The translations under genes were made by a program, and so were the position numbers. This document shows positions 34,399 through 43,407 of a DNA stretch of 64,000 bases, piece by piece; the first letter of the stretch is position 1; every line of letters begins with the position of its first letter. This stretch comes from UBA1444 sp964601085 (GTDB lineage Bacteria > Bacillota > Negativicutes > UBA1444). The stretch is from positions 70,647 through 134,646 of the forward strand of contig CAZRLN010000003.1 of assembly GCA_964601085.1 (NCBI GenBank). Reading direction: 5' to 3'. The notes below the pieces were generated by a model. That model ran no database searches, was not told the origin of the DNA, and worked only from the letters and a program-made list of their open reading frames with translations.

Positions 34399-37338
34399 GT
34401 GAAAGATAAACTGATTATCAAAGGCGCCCGCCAGCATAACCTTAAAAACATTGATCTGGAAATTCCCCGCGATAAGCTTGTGGTATTGACCGGACTATCC
34501 GGTTCAGGAAAATCATCATTGGCGTTCGATACCATTTATGCGGAAGGGCAGCGCCGCTACGTTGAATCGTTGTCATCGTACGCCCGGCAATTTCTTGGTC
34601 AGATGGACAAACCCGATGTTGATTATATTGAGGGACTATCTCCGGCCATCTCGATCGATCAGAAAACCACGAGCCGTAATCCGCGTTCCACGGTCGGCAC
34701 GGTCACGGAAATCTATGATTATTTGCGATTACTGTACGCTCGGGCGGGGAGACCCCATTGCCCGGAGTGCGGCAAACCGATTGCGCAGCAAACGGTTCAA
34801 CAAATGGTGGATGCATTATTGGCGCAAGGGGAAGGCGCTCGGTTGACGTTATTGGCGCCGGTAATCCGCGGCAAAAAGGGCGAACATCAAAAAGTGCTGG
34901 AAGAAATTCGAAAAGACGGTTATGTCCGGGTCCGGGTTGACGGCGAAATTCATGAAGTCACGGAAGAGATCAAACTTGACCGAAATAAAAAGCATACTAT
35001 CGAAGCCGTAATCGACCGGATTATTGTAAAAGAGGGCATTGCCCGCCGATTGGCGGATTCACTGGAAACAGCGCTAAAGTTGGGTGAAGGACTGGTTGCG
35101 GTCGATACCGGCGCGGAGAAGGAATTGATGTTCAGCGAAAATTTCGCCTGCATTGATTGCGGAATCAGTTTGCCCGAGATTGCCCCTCGCATGTTTTCGT
35201 TCAATACCCCCTATGGAGCCTGTCCCGCCTGTACCGGACTCGGCTTGAATATGGAGATTGATCCCGAGCTCGTCGTGCCGGACGGAACGAAAACGCTTGC
35301 GGAGGGCGCGATTGTCGCGTTATCCAGCAATCCGGGTTCCTATTTCATGTGTCAGTTAAAAGCCTTGCTGGAACGCCGCGGTTATTCGCTGGATATTCCT
35401 TGGATCAATTTGCCCGCGGATGTCCGTGAACTGATTTTTCAGGGATCGGAAGGGGAACGATTGTCGTTTGAATACGAAAATCTTTTTGGAGAAGTTAAGA
35501 CCCATTTCACTTCGTTTGAAGGAGTCTTGCCGATGCTGGCCCGGCGTCATCGGGAATCGACCGCCGACTCCATGCGGGAAGAAATTGAACGGTACATGGT
35601 GACCAAACCCTGCCCGGTTTGTCACGGCGCGCGACTGAAGAAAGAATCGCTGTCAGTGAAGGTCGGCGGCATGAACATCCAGGAAGTCACGCATTTGCCT
35701 GTCGGTGAGAGTCGTGAGTTTTTCCGCCAATTGAGACTTTCGGAACGGGAGGAGGCGATTGCCCGCCAGATCCGCAAGGAGATCGATGCGCGACTGGGCT
35801 TTTTGGTGAATGTCGGCCTCGACTATCTGTCGCTTGATCGGGCGGCGGGAACCTTGTCCGGCGGTGAGGCGCAGCGTATCCGCCTGGCGACGCAGATCGG
35901 CTCCGGCTTGGTCGGCGTGCTGTATATCCTGGATGAGCCGAGCATCGGCCTCCATCAACGGGATAACCAACGACTGCTGGATGCGCTGAAGCATTTGCGT
36001 GATCTCGGCAATACCCTGCTGGTCGTTGAACACGATGAAGAAACCATGTTCAATGCCGATCACATCATTGATATCGGTCCAGGGGCCGGTGTTCACGGCG
36101 GTTATGTCGTGGCGCAGGGAACCGTACAAGATATCCAAGCCTGCGAGAAATCCATCACCGGGCAATATTTGTCAGGAAAGTTGTCCATTCCGGTACCGGA
36201 ACGCCGCCGCCAGACCAATGGCAAGTGGATTGAAATTTTGGGGGCGGCCGAAAATAATTTGCAGCATATTGACGTGCGTTTCCCGCTTGGCGTATTTACG
36301 GCCGTAACCGGAGTATCGGGCTCCGGCAAAAGTACGTTGGTCAACGAAGTATTGTTTAAGGCATTGGCGCAGAAGATTTACCGCACGCATACACGGCCCG
36401 GTGCGCATGCGGGGATCCGGGGCACAGAGCATATCGACAAGATTATTGATATCGACCAGTCGCCGATCGGGCGAACGCCACGCTCCAATTCTGCAACCTA
36501 TACCGGCCTGTTTGATTCGATCCGCGAACTGTTCAGCCAGACCCCGGAGGCTCGGCTGCGCGGCTACAAGCCTGGCCGTTTCAGTTTCAATGTGAAAGGC
36601 GGCCGTTGCGAGTCCTGCCGTGGCGATGGCATCATTAAGATCGAGATGCATTTTCTGCCTGACGTGTATGTTCCCTGTGAAGTTTGCAAAGGCGCCCGTT
36701 ATAACCGGGAAACGCTGGATGTAACCTATAAGGGCAAGAATATCGCCCAGGTCCTCGACATGGTAGTGGAGGAAGCATTGGAGTTTTTTGGTAACTTACC
36801 CAAGCTTCAGCGAAAATTGCAGGTTTTGAATGATGTGGGGCTGGGTTATATCAAGTTGGGGCAACCGGCTACGACATTGTCGGGCGGGGAGGCGCAGCGG
36901 GTCAAACTGGCGACTGAACTGGCCCGGCGCAGCACCGGTAAAACCTTGTATATTCTTGACGAGCCGACTACCGGGCTTCATGTCGCCGATGTCCACCGGT
37001 TGCTTGAAGTTCTGGATCGCCTGGTTGATGCCGGCGATACGGTCGTTGTCATTGAGCATAATCTGGATGTCATCAAACGAGCCGATTATGTGATCGATCT
37101 GGGTCCGGAAGGCGGTTTGCGCGGCGGCCGGATCGTTGCCGCAGGCACACCGGAAGAGTTGGTTGATGTGGCGGATTCCTACACGGGGCAATATCTGAAA
37201 CCGGTTTTACCGACGCGGGAAACGGTTAAAACGCCAAGACGCCCAAGCAAACGGAAAGCTGCGAAAAAATCGCTTGCCGCGAATGATGAATGCGGAAGCG
37301 GTACTCCGAAGAATGCAGGGAAACCTCATGAGTCGTGA
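34399..37338 (+). CDS. uvrA: Excinuclease ABC subunit A
   Basis: The damage-sensing ATPase of nucleotide excision repair, loading UvrB on DNA. 979 residues, two ABC modules with inserted zinc fingers. Seen: first Walker A GLSGSGKSSLAFDT, zinc-finger Cys (CPECGKPI, CPVCHGARL), first signature LSGGEAQRIRLA, second Walker A GVSGSGKSTLVNEV, CESCRGDG and CEVCKGARY fingers, second signature LSGGEAQRVKLA. The start is GTG at 34399 with AAAGGTGA upstream. The last 35 residues form a basic Lys/Arg-rich tail. It overlaps uvrC by 11 nt. Confidence 0.98.
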   Translation: MKDKLIIKGARQHNLKNIDLEIPRDKLVVLTGLSGSGKSSLAFDTIYAEGQRRYVESLSSYARQFLGQMDKPDVDYIEGLSPAISIDQKTTSRNPRSTVGTVTEIYDYLRLLYARAGRPHCPECGKPIAQQTVQQMVDALLAQGEGARLTLLAPVIRGKKGEHQKVLEEIRKDGYVRVRVDGEIHEVTEEIKLDRNKKHTIEAVIDRIIVKEGIARRLADSLETALKLGEGLVAVDTGAEKELMFSENFACIDCGISLPEIAPRMFSFNTPYGACPACTGLGLNMEIDPELVVPDGTKTLAEGAIVALSSNPGSYFMCQLKALLERRGYSLDIPWINLPADVRELIFQGSEGERLSFEYENLFGEVKTHFTSFEGVLPMLARRHRESTADSMREEIERYMVTKPCPVCHGARLKKESLSVKVGGMNIQEVTHLPVGESREFFRQLRLSEREEAIARQIRKEIDARLGFLVNVGLDYLSLDRAAGTLSGGEAQRIRLATQIGSGLVGVLYILDEPSIGLHQRDNQRLLDALKHLRDLGNTLLVVEHDEETMFNADHIIDIGPGAGVHGGYVVAQGTVQDIQACEKSITGQYLSGKLSIPVPERRRQTNGKWIEILGAAENNLQHIDVRFPLGVFTAVTGVSGSGKSTLVNEVLFKALAQKIYRTHTRPGAHAGIRGTEHIDKIIDIDQSPIGRTPRSNSATYTGLFDSIRELFSQTPEARLRGYKPGRFSFNVKGGRCESCRGDGIIKIEMHFLPDVYVPCEVCKGARYNRETLDVTYKGKNIAQVLDMVVEEALEFFGNLPKLQRKLQVLNDVGLGYIKLGQPATTLSGGEAQRVKLATELARRSTGKTLYILDEPTTGLHVADVHRLLEVLDRLVDAGDTVVVIEHNLDVIKRADYVIDLGPEGGLRGGRIVAAGTPEELVDVADSYTGQYLKPVLPTRETVKTPRRPSKRKAAKKSLAANDECGSGTPKNAGKPHES

Positions 37339-39154
37339 TAAAGATGATCAGAGCCGTCTAGCGGAGTTGAGCGCCCAAGTGGCATTGTTGCCGGATAAGC
37401 CCGGGGTGTATCTGATGCGGGATGTTGCCGGCAAAATCATTTATGTGGGCAAGGCTGTCAATCTCAAAAACAGGGTCCGCTCGTATTTTCAACAGCGGGG
37501 CTTGAGCCCGAAGACGGAAGCGCTGGTTGCGCGCATCCATGCTTTTGAAACCATTGTCACCGCTTCCGAAATGGAAGCGCTGATTCTCGAATGCAATCTG
37601 ATCAAGAAGCATCGGCCGCGTTACAACATCAGTTTGCGGGATGACAAGACCTACCCGTTCGTTAAAGTGACATGGAATGAAGAATATCCCCGAGTATATC
37701 CCACCCGACGGGTGGAAAAGGATGGGGCGAAGTATTACGGGCCTTATGCCAGCGCCGGCGCGATGCATGAAACGTTGGCCCTGCTCAAGCGCTTGTTTCC
37801 GCTGCGAAGTTGCCGCAGCATGGACGCCCGACGGCCTTGCCTCGAATATCATATCAATCGCTGCCTGGCGCCCTGCGCCGGCATGGTGGATGTCGAGACA
37901 TACCGGGAAATGGTGAAGACAGTATGCCTGTTTCTTGAGGGAAGATCGACCGATGTGGAAAAAGATCTGAAGCGTCGGATGCTGGCCGCTGCCGAAGAAA
38001 TGAAATTCGAGCTGGCTGCCCGATTGCGGGATCAGTTGTCGGCAGTTCGGCAGGTGACGGAGAAACAGAATATTGTGACCGGTGCGGGCGATCAGGATGT
38101 ACTCGGGTTGGCCCGAATGGGAAACCAGTCCTGCGTACAGGTTTTCTTCGTGCGCAGCGGGAAAATGGTCGGACGGGACCGGTTTCTGCTTTCCGGCGGC
38201 GAGACCGAGGCCGACGGCGATGTTTTGGCGGCATTTGTCAAACAGTACTATAACGAGGTCGCTTTTGTGCCACGGGAGATTTTGACGCCAGTGCCGCTGC
38301 CGGAGCAGGAATTGCTGGCGGAGTGGTTGAGTGAACGAAAAAACGGCGCAGTCAAGCTTGTGACGCCGCAACGGGGGACGAAACGGGAGTTGGTGCAGCT
38401 GGCCGGCGAAAATGCGACCGAGGTGTTGCGACAACGTTCGGAACGGGACGCAGCCTTGGAGGAAAAGCGATCGGCGGCATTGCAGGAACTGGCGGATCGA
38501 CTGGAAATGGCGCATTTGCCGCAGAGAATCGAATGCTTTGATATTTCCCATATCCAGGGCGCAGAGACAGTAGCATCGATGGTTGTGTTTACCGACGGGG
38601 CGCCGGATAAATCCGAGTATCGACGTTTCAAACTCCGAACCGTCGAAGGCAGCCCCGATGATTTTGCTTCCATGCAGGAAGTCACTTTACGGCGATATCG
38701 CGAGGCCGCCGAACCCTTGCCGGACCTGATTGTTATTGATGGCGGCAAAGGACAGTTATCCTCGGCGTTGGAAGTTATCCGGGGAGTGGGATTGGCGGAG
38801 ATCCCCGTAATCGGACTGGCAAAGGAATATGAGCACATTTTCCGGGAAAATATCAGTGAACCATTGATTCTGCCCCGTCATTCCGAAGCATTGCGCATGG
38901 TGCAGCATATCCGGGATGAGGCCCATCGTTTTGCGATCGGTTACCATCGAAAACTGCGGGCCAAACGCAATATGGTATCAGTTCTCGATCATGTGCGCGG
39001 CATTGGCGCAAAACGCCGACAGGCATTGTGGAAGCATTTTGGGACGATTGAGAGGATGCGGCAGGCGTCCATCGAGGAACTGGCGGCGGCGCCGGGAATG
39101 AATTTGCCGTCGGCACAGGCCGTGCATCTGTTTTTTCGTACTGTCGGAAAGTAA
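37328..39154 (+). CDS. uvrC: Excinuclease ABC subunit C
   Basis: Makes both incisions in excision repair. 608 residues: N-terminal GIY-YIG nuclease (PDKPGVYLMRDVAGKIIYVGKA), a Cys region (CLEYHINRCLAPCAGMV), UVR domain for UvrB, the C-terminal RNase H-like domain (ECFDISHIQGAETVASMVVF, and VIDGGKGQLSSAL with catalytic Asp), and a tandem helix-hairpin-helix end (DHVRGIGAKRRQALWKHFG). ATG 37328 is chosen (AGGGAAA upstream), 11 nt before the uvrA stop; an earlier in-frame ATG at 37274 lies inside uvrA. Confidence 0.97.
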   Translation: MSRDKDDQSRLAELSAQVALLPDKPGVYLMRDVAGKIIYVGKAVNLKNRVRSYFQQRGLSPKTEALVARIHAFETIVTASEMEALILECNLIKKHRPRYNISLRDDKTYPFVKVTWNEEYPRVYPTRRVEKDGAKYYGPYASAGAMHETLALLKRLFPLRSCRSMDARRPCLEYHINRCLAPCAGMVDVETYREMVKTVCLFLEGRSTDVEKDLKRRMLAAAEEMKFELAARLRDQLSAVRQVTEKQNIVTGAGDQDVLGLARMGNQSCVQVFFVRSGKMVGRDRFLLSGGETEADGDVLAAFVKQYYNEVAFVPREILTPVPLPEQELLAEWLSERKNGAVKLVTPQRGTKRELVQLAGENATEVLRQRSERDAALEEKRSAALQELADRLEMAHLPQRIECFDISHIQGAETVASMVVFTDGAPDKSEYRRFKLRTVEGSPDDFASMQEVTLRRYREAAEPLPDLIVIDGGKGQLSSALEVIRGVGLAEIPVIGLAKEYEHIFRENISEPLILPRHSEALRMVQHIRDEAHRFAIGYHRKLRAKRNMVSVLDHVRGIGAKRRQALWKHFGTIERMRQASIEELAAAPGMNLPSAQAVHLFFRTVGK

Positions 39155-39313
39155 AAGACACAACGGAAGATGATAAGAAGTCGCCCCGCTGGTAAATATC
39201 GCTGGAATTGGTTACAATAAAAGAGTATGTTGCAGTGCCCGTTTGGATTTTCGTCCGGGATAAAAAAGATCCGGCGGCGGACGGGCGAATAACACGAAGA
39301 GAGGATGGAAATA

Positions 39314-39877
39314 ATGAGCAAATCAACAGTAGTTTTGATCGCGATTGTGGCGATTGTCGGATTATTCGGCTTGACGCTGATGTCATCTTACAACGGACTG
39401 GTGGCAGAACAGGAACAGGTGACCGGCAAATGGAGTCAAATCGACACGATGCTGCAACGACGGGCGGATTTGATTCCCAATTTGGTGAATACGGTCAAAG
39501 GCTTTGCGGCGCAGGAGAAAAGTGTGATCGATTCGGTGACCAATGCGCGGGCCAAACTGGCTGGAGCACAGGGGCCGGCGGCTCGGGGAGCCGCCAATGC
39601 CGAATTAAGCGGGGCTTTGTCCCGGTTGTTGGTGGTCGTGGAAAATTATCCGCAGCTGAAATCGGATAAGACATTTATCGGCTTGATGGATGAACTGTCC
39701 GGAACGGAAAATCGCATTGCGGTGGCGCGCCGGGACTATAACCAGGCCGTCCAATCCTTCAATACCCGGGTCAAGTCGTTTCCGACAAGCATTATCGCCG
39801 GAATGTTTGGTTTCTCGCAAAAAGAATATTTTCGGGCTGAAGAAGGCGCCAAACAGGTTCCTGCAGTCAAATTCTGA
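39314..39877 (+). CDS. LemA family protein
   Basis: 187 residues with an N-terminal membrane anchor (VVLIAIVAIVGLFGLTLMS) and a helical outer domain with the LemA signature SYNGLVAEQEQVTGKWSQIDTMLQRRADLIPNLVNTVKG (in parts). The family is widespread with no settled function. The start at 39314 fits GAGAGG, 9 nt upstream. The 150-bp leader is GC-rich and can fold back on itself (GCCCGT near 39236 with ACGGGC near 39280). The TPM-domain gene follows after 44 nt; this LemA-TPM pair recurs across bacteria, often implying a joint envelope role. Confidence 0.92.
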   Translation: MSKSTVVLIAIVAIVGLFGLTLMSSYNGLVAEQEQVTGKWSQIDTMLQRRADLIPNLVNTVKGFAAQEKSVIDSVTNARAKLAGAQGPAARGAANAELSGALSRLLVVVENYPQLKSDKTFIGLMDELSGTENRIAVARRDYNQAVQSFNTRVKSFPTSIIAGMFGFSQKEYFRAEEGAKQVPAVKF

Positions 39878-39921
39878 TTTGAACTGTACGGGTTTGAAAA
39901 TCGGAAGGAGGCTGACGAAGC

Positions 39922-40689
39922 TTGTCTAAACGCATAGCGGCGTGGCTTGCCATTGTCGGCTGCGTACTGCTTCTCGCCTGGCCGGTCGCTGCTGCACCCA
40001 AGATTCCGCCGGTTCCGACACGGGATATCTATGCCCAGGACTACGCCAATGTGTTGTCCCGGGAAACGAAAAGCAAGATCAACCGACTGAGCACAGAACT
40101 GCAGTCCCGTACCAAAGCGCAGATTGCGGTGGTGACGATCCCTTCGTTGGAGGGAGAGGCCATTGAGGAATATAGTCTGGAACTTTTTCGCAAGTGGGGC
40201 ATAGGGGACCGCAAGCTCAACAACGGTATCCTGATTTTGGTCGCCGTGGCGGAAAACAAGTCCCGCATTGAAGTGGGCTATGGGTTGGAAGGCGCATTGC
40301 CGGACGCCAAGACCGGACGGATCCAGGATGAGTTCCTGCGTCCCGGCATCATGGTTGGTGATTACAATGCCGCCCTGATCAACAGCTATATGGCGGTATT
40401 ACAGGAAGTTGCCAAGGAATATTCTTTGCAACTGAAGACGACGCAACGAACCAGTCCGAAAAACCGCAGCACCGCAAGCGATTTTGATTCATTGCCGGGC
40501 TGGGCGCAGATATTGATCAACGTCGGAGTTGTCATCTTTTTGTTGTTTGACTGGTTTGTCCTGGGAGGATTTTTTACCCGGCTGCTTTTCCTCTTTGCCG
40601 GACGCGGTGGCGGGCGCGGCGGCGGATCCGGAGGGTCAGGCGGCGGATTTGGCGGTGGTTCGGGCGGTGGGGGCGGCTCCAGCCGCTGA
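39922..40689 (+). CDS. TPM-domain protein with Gly-rich C-terminal tail
   Basis: 255 residues. Signal peptide (WLAIVGCVLLLAWPVAAA), a TPM domain (YAQDYANVLSRETKSKINRL, IAVVTIPSLEG, then RKLNNGILILVAVAENKSRIEVGYGLEGALPD in parts), one membrane helix (VGVVIFLLFDWFVLGGFF), and a tail composed almost only of Gly and Ser with a few Arg and Phe. The domain is linked to phosphatase activity and photosystem repair in plants; a bacterial role is not settled. Start TTG 39922 with GGAAGGAGG upstream. Paired with lemA. Confidence 0.9.
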   Translation: MSKRIAAWLAIVGCVLLLAWPVAAAPKIPPVPTRDIYAQDYANVLSRETKSKINRLSTELQSRTKAQIAVVTIPSLEGEAIEEYSLELFRKWGIGDRKLNNGILILVAVAENKSRIEVGYGLEGALPDAKTGRIQDEFLRPGIMVGDYNAALINSYMAVLQEVAKEYSLQLKTTQRTSPKNRSTASDFDSLPGWAQILINVGVVIFLLFDWFVLGGFFTRLLFLFAGRGGGRGGGSGGSGGGFGGGSGGGGGSSR

Positions 40690-40754
40690 TGCCCTGAACA
40701 TAATTTTCTGGAATACAGCCAGGAAAAAGAAGATGAGTAAAGGAGCGAGTGAGA

Positions 40755-40913
40755 ATGCAAAAGTATGTCTGTTCAGTATGCGGTTATGTGTATGATCCGG
40801 CTGAAGGAGATCCTGATCACGGCGTGCAACCGGGGACTGCCTGGGAAAACGTTCCCGAAGATTGGGTTTGCCCCATTTGCGGCGTGAACAAGGATCAGTT
40901 TAACGCCGAATAA
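40755..40913 (+). CDS. Rubredoxin
   Basis: A 52-residue one-iron electron carrier. Both iron-binding CxxCG motifs are present: YVCSVCGYVYDPAEGD and WVCPICGVNKDQF, at the standard spacing. The ATG at 40755 has AGGAGCGAG upstream. Too short for most gene callers but unmistakable. In anaerobes rubredoxin passes electrons in oxygen and superoxide detoxification; no partner reductase or oxidase is adjacent. It follows the TPM gene by 65 bp and precedes a hairpin. Confidence 0.97.
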   Translation: MQKYVCSVCGYVYDPAEGDPDHGVQPGTAWENVPEDWVCPICGVNKDQFNAE

Positions 40914-40938
40914 TTTTTGGAGATAATCGAGTGAAGAA

Positions 40939-40972
40939 AGAGCCGGGGCGCATGTGATGCGGTCCCGGCTCT
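40939..40972 (+). terminator. Hairpin after rubredoxin, probable terminator
   Basis: AGAGCCGGG (40939-40947) pairs with CCCGGCTCT (40964-40972); GCAT/ATGC pairing inside. The T tract is poor, so termination is likely but not certain. Confidence 0.55.
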
Positions 40973-41017
40973 CCTGTAGTTTAGAAACATCATTGCACAG
41001 ATAGGCAGGTGACTAAT

Positions 41018-42142
41018 ATGACGGCAGACAAACGAACGACACCCCGCCCCGTCGTTTCAACACTCAAACCCTATGCGCCGACTTGGTCCGATCTGACGCC
41101 GCCGGAGTTGTGCCGACTGCTGGAACGGGACTCTGTGGCTAAGCTGTCGTTTAACGAAAGTCCATACGGGCCATCGCCCAAGGCGGTTGCCGCCATGCAG
41201 GCGGCGGCATGCCAGGTTCATCGGTATTATGATTTGGAAGCCAAAGATTTGCGGCGGCAGATTGCCGACTTTTATTGCGTTTCTTTAGATTGCGTTTATC
41301 TGGGCAGTGGCGGCGATGAGACGATTGCGCTGCTGGCGAATGCTTTTGTATCGCCGGGCGATGAAGTGGTGATTCCATGGCCTACCTTTGGTCAGTACGC
41401 GAACGCCGCGACGATCATGGACGGTGTTGTAATCAAGGTATCGGTCCGTCCGGCGGATCTGAAGGCCGATCTAGTAGGGATGCTGGCGGCGGTTACCCCC
41501 CGGACAAAGATCATTTTTCTCTGCAACCCGAATAATCCGACGGGGGTGGCGGTGAGTGCAGGAGAATTACGAGCTTTTCTTTCGGCCGTGCCGACAAACG
41601 TAATTGTTGGATTAGACGAAGCTTACGCCGAATTTGTCACAGCTCCCGACTATGCATCGGGAGTGGAATTGTTGGCGGAATTTCCAAACGTTGTGGTGAT
41701 TCGGACCTTCTCCAAGATTTATGGTTTGGCGGGAATGCGGGTGGGGTACGGAATAGCCCATCCTGATATCGTGGATGTGGTCCAGCGGGTCAGGCCGTTA
41801 TTCAATGTAAACAATCTGGCACAATGCGGCGCTATGGCGGCGCTGGCCGACCAGGAATTCGTAGAAATGGCGCGAACGGCAAATAGTACGGAACGGATTT
41901 GGTTGAGTGAACAACTGGCGCAAATGGGCTGGCGGGTAATTCCATCCCAGACGAATTTTTTGTTTGTGGACACGGGAATTGAGACGACCCGGCTCGTCGA
42001 AGCCGCCCGGGCCGCCGGCATTATCATTCGGGGCGGCGCCGGCTGGGGATATCCGACTTTTCTACGGATCTCCCTGGGAACCCGCGAGCAACATACCGCC
42101 TTAATTGAGGTATTGACAGAGGCATTCCGGAACAATGCTTGA
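41018..42142 (+). CDS. Histidinol-phosphate aminotransferase family protein
   Basis: A PLP-dependent class I/II aminotransferase, 374 residues. Seen: NESPYGPSPKAVAAMQ, the substrate/cofactor segment FLCNPNNPTGVAVS, VGLDEAYAEFV with the Asp that holds the PLP ring, and TFSKIYGLAGMRVGYGI with the Schiff-base Lys. The first 20 residues are an extra, charged lead. ATG 41018 follows AGGCAGGTGA. No other his gene is nearby, so it may serve aromatic amino acids instead of histidine synthesis; family assignment is firm, substrate is not. Confidence 0.88.
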   Translation: MTADKRTTPRPVVSTLKPYAPTWSDLTPPELCRLLERDSVAKLSFNESPYGPSPKAVAAMQAAACQVHRYYDLEAKDLRRQIADFYCVSLDCVYLGSGGDETIALLANAFVSPGDEVVIPWPTFGQYANAATIMDGVVIKVSVRPADLKADLVGMLAAVTPRTKIIFLCNPNNPTGVAVSAGELRAFLSAVPTNVIVGLDEAYAEFVTAPDYASGVELLAEFPNVVVIRTFSKIYGLAGMRVGYGIAHPDIVDVVQRVRPLFNVNNLAQCGAMAALADQEFVEMARTANSTERIWLSEQLAQMGWRVIPSQTNFLFVDTGIETTRLVEAARAAGIIIRGGAGWGYPTFLRISLGTREQHTALIEVLTEAFRNNA

Positions 42143-42267
42143 GCAGCTTTCTTTGTATAGGCAAAGAGGTTTACTGTTTTTTTTCTGTTGTCAGCAGGAG
42201 AATTTGTGGCGGAGTAGAATATATACTTTCATCGCTTTAGTACAATAAAGAAAGAAAAGGTGAGAAC

Positions 42268-43275
42268 ATGAAAAAAACAATCGCTCTTCTACTGATTTCC
42301 CTGCTCGTCGTATCCTTCGCCGCCGGCTGCGGCAAGAATGAGCCGGCCAAACCGGCTCCGACCGCCAAAGCTGAACCGATTATCATCGCCTATACTCCCT
42401 GGAATGGCTACGGCGCTCTCTTCGTCGCCGCGCAGAAGGGAATGTTCAAAGCCAAAGGCGTGGATGTCCAGATCCAGTCGATTGAAGACGTAGGCGCCCG
42501 CAAACAGTCCATTGTGGCGAAGAAAATTCAGGGGATGGCGGCTTCGGTTGACGTTTCTGTCGCCGCAATCGGCCAAGGGGTTCCCATTAAATTCGTCTGG
42601 GCGTTTGACGCTTCGGCCGGCGCCGACGGACTGCTCGTGACCAAAGCCAGCGGGATCAAAACCATCGCCGATTTGAAAGGCAAGGAAGTCGCTTACCACA
42701 AAGGTTCCGCTTCTCACTTATATCTGACGACTCTGTTGAAAAAGAACGGAATGAAGGATGCAGATGTCAAAGCGGTGGAAATGAAAGCCAGTGAAGCGGC
42801 CAGCGCGTTGATGGCCGGCAAAGTTCCCGCGGCTGTGACCTGGGAGCCTCATATCACCAAAGCGGCGGCAGCTGGCAATATCATTCTGTCGACGACCAAG
42901 GATACCCCGGCGCTGATCGCCGACGTATTGGCCCTGCATGAGGATTTTGTGAAAGCAAATCCAGATGCGGTTCAGAAAATCGTAGCCGCCCTTGCCGAAG
43001 CTACGGATTTCATTCAGAAGAATCCGGCGGAAGCGGCTAAAATCATGGCGACGGAGTTGAAGGAAAAGCCGGAAGAGACTTTGGCCGGCAATAAAACAAT
43101 TCAATTTTATAACTTGAAGGATAACCTCGCGTTGTTCGGAACCAAAGAAAAACCGGGCGCTTTGTTCGATGTCGCCAAGATTGCCGGCGAATTCTATGTC
43201 GGACAAAAAATTCTGACGAAAGTGCCGGATGTTTCCAATGTCATTGACAGCACTTTCATTACCAAGTTAAAATAA
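42268..43275 (+). CDS. NitT/TauT-type ABC transporter substrate-binding lipoprotein
   Basis: 335 residues. A lipoprotein signal ends in FAAGC, so it is tethered to a membrane. The mature part (IIIAYTPWNGYGALFVAAQKGMFKAKGVDVQIQ, in parts; then VAAIGQGVPIKFVWAFDASAGADGLLV) is the fold of NrtA/SsuA/TauA proteins, which bind nitrate, sulfonates, taurine or thiamine precursors. The ligand cannot be inferred. A strong terminator and 130 bp separate it from the permease and ATPase genes, which follow on the same strand; such a hairpin allows higher expression of the binding protein. Confidence 0.9.
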   Translation: MKKTIALLLISLLVVSFAAGCGKNEPAKPAPTAKAEPIIIAYTPWNGYGALFVAAQKGMFKAKGVDVQIQSIEDVGARKQSIVAKKIQGMAASVDVSVAAIGQGVPIKFVWAFDASAGADGLLVTKASGIKTIADLKGKEVAYHKGSASHLYLTTLLKKNGMKDADVKAVEMKASEAASALMAGKVPAAVTWEPHITKAAAAGNIILSTTKDTPALIADVLALHEDFVKANPDAVQKIVAALAEATDFIQKNPAEAAKIMATELKEKPEETLAGNKTIQFYNLKDNLALFGTKEKPGALFDVAKIAGEFYVGQKILTKVPDVSNVIDSTFITKLK

Positions 43276-43290
43276 AGCGGTAGGCAGCGG

Positions 43291-43343
43291 CGGGGCTGTG
43301 GAAAAGGCGTCTGACGCCGTTTTCCCCGGCCCCGTTATTTTTT
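43291..43343 (+). terminator. Intrinsic terminator after the binding protein gene
   Basis: Outer CGGGGC with GCCCCG and an inner GGAAAA-GGCG / CGCC-G-TTTTCC stem form a long hairpin, followed by TTATTTTTT. It lies inside the transporter unit and may reduce expression of the downstream genes. Confidence 0.82.
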
Positions 43344-43407
43344 GCCGGTGGGCGGTGAACCCCGCCTGAATTGCCTGGTTATGAATCTGGATGGATGGTG
43401 ATTGCTT

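Noticed and set aside
38248..38838. 196-codon minus-strand frame over uvrC
   Set aside because: Shadow of the uvrC frame; Ser/Arg-rich product without a ribosome site.
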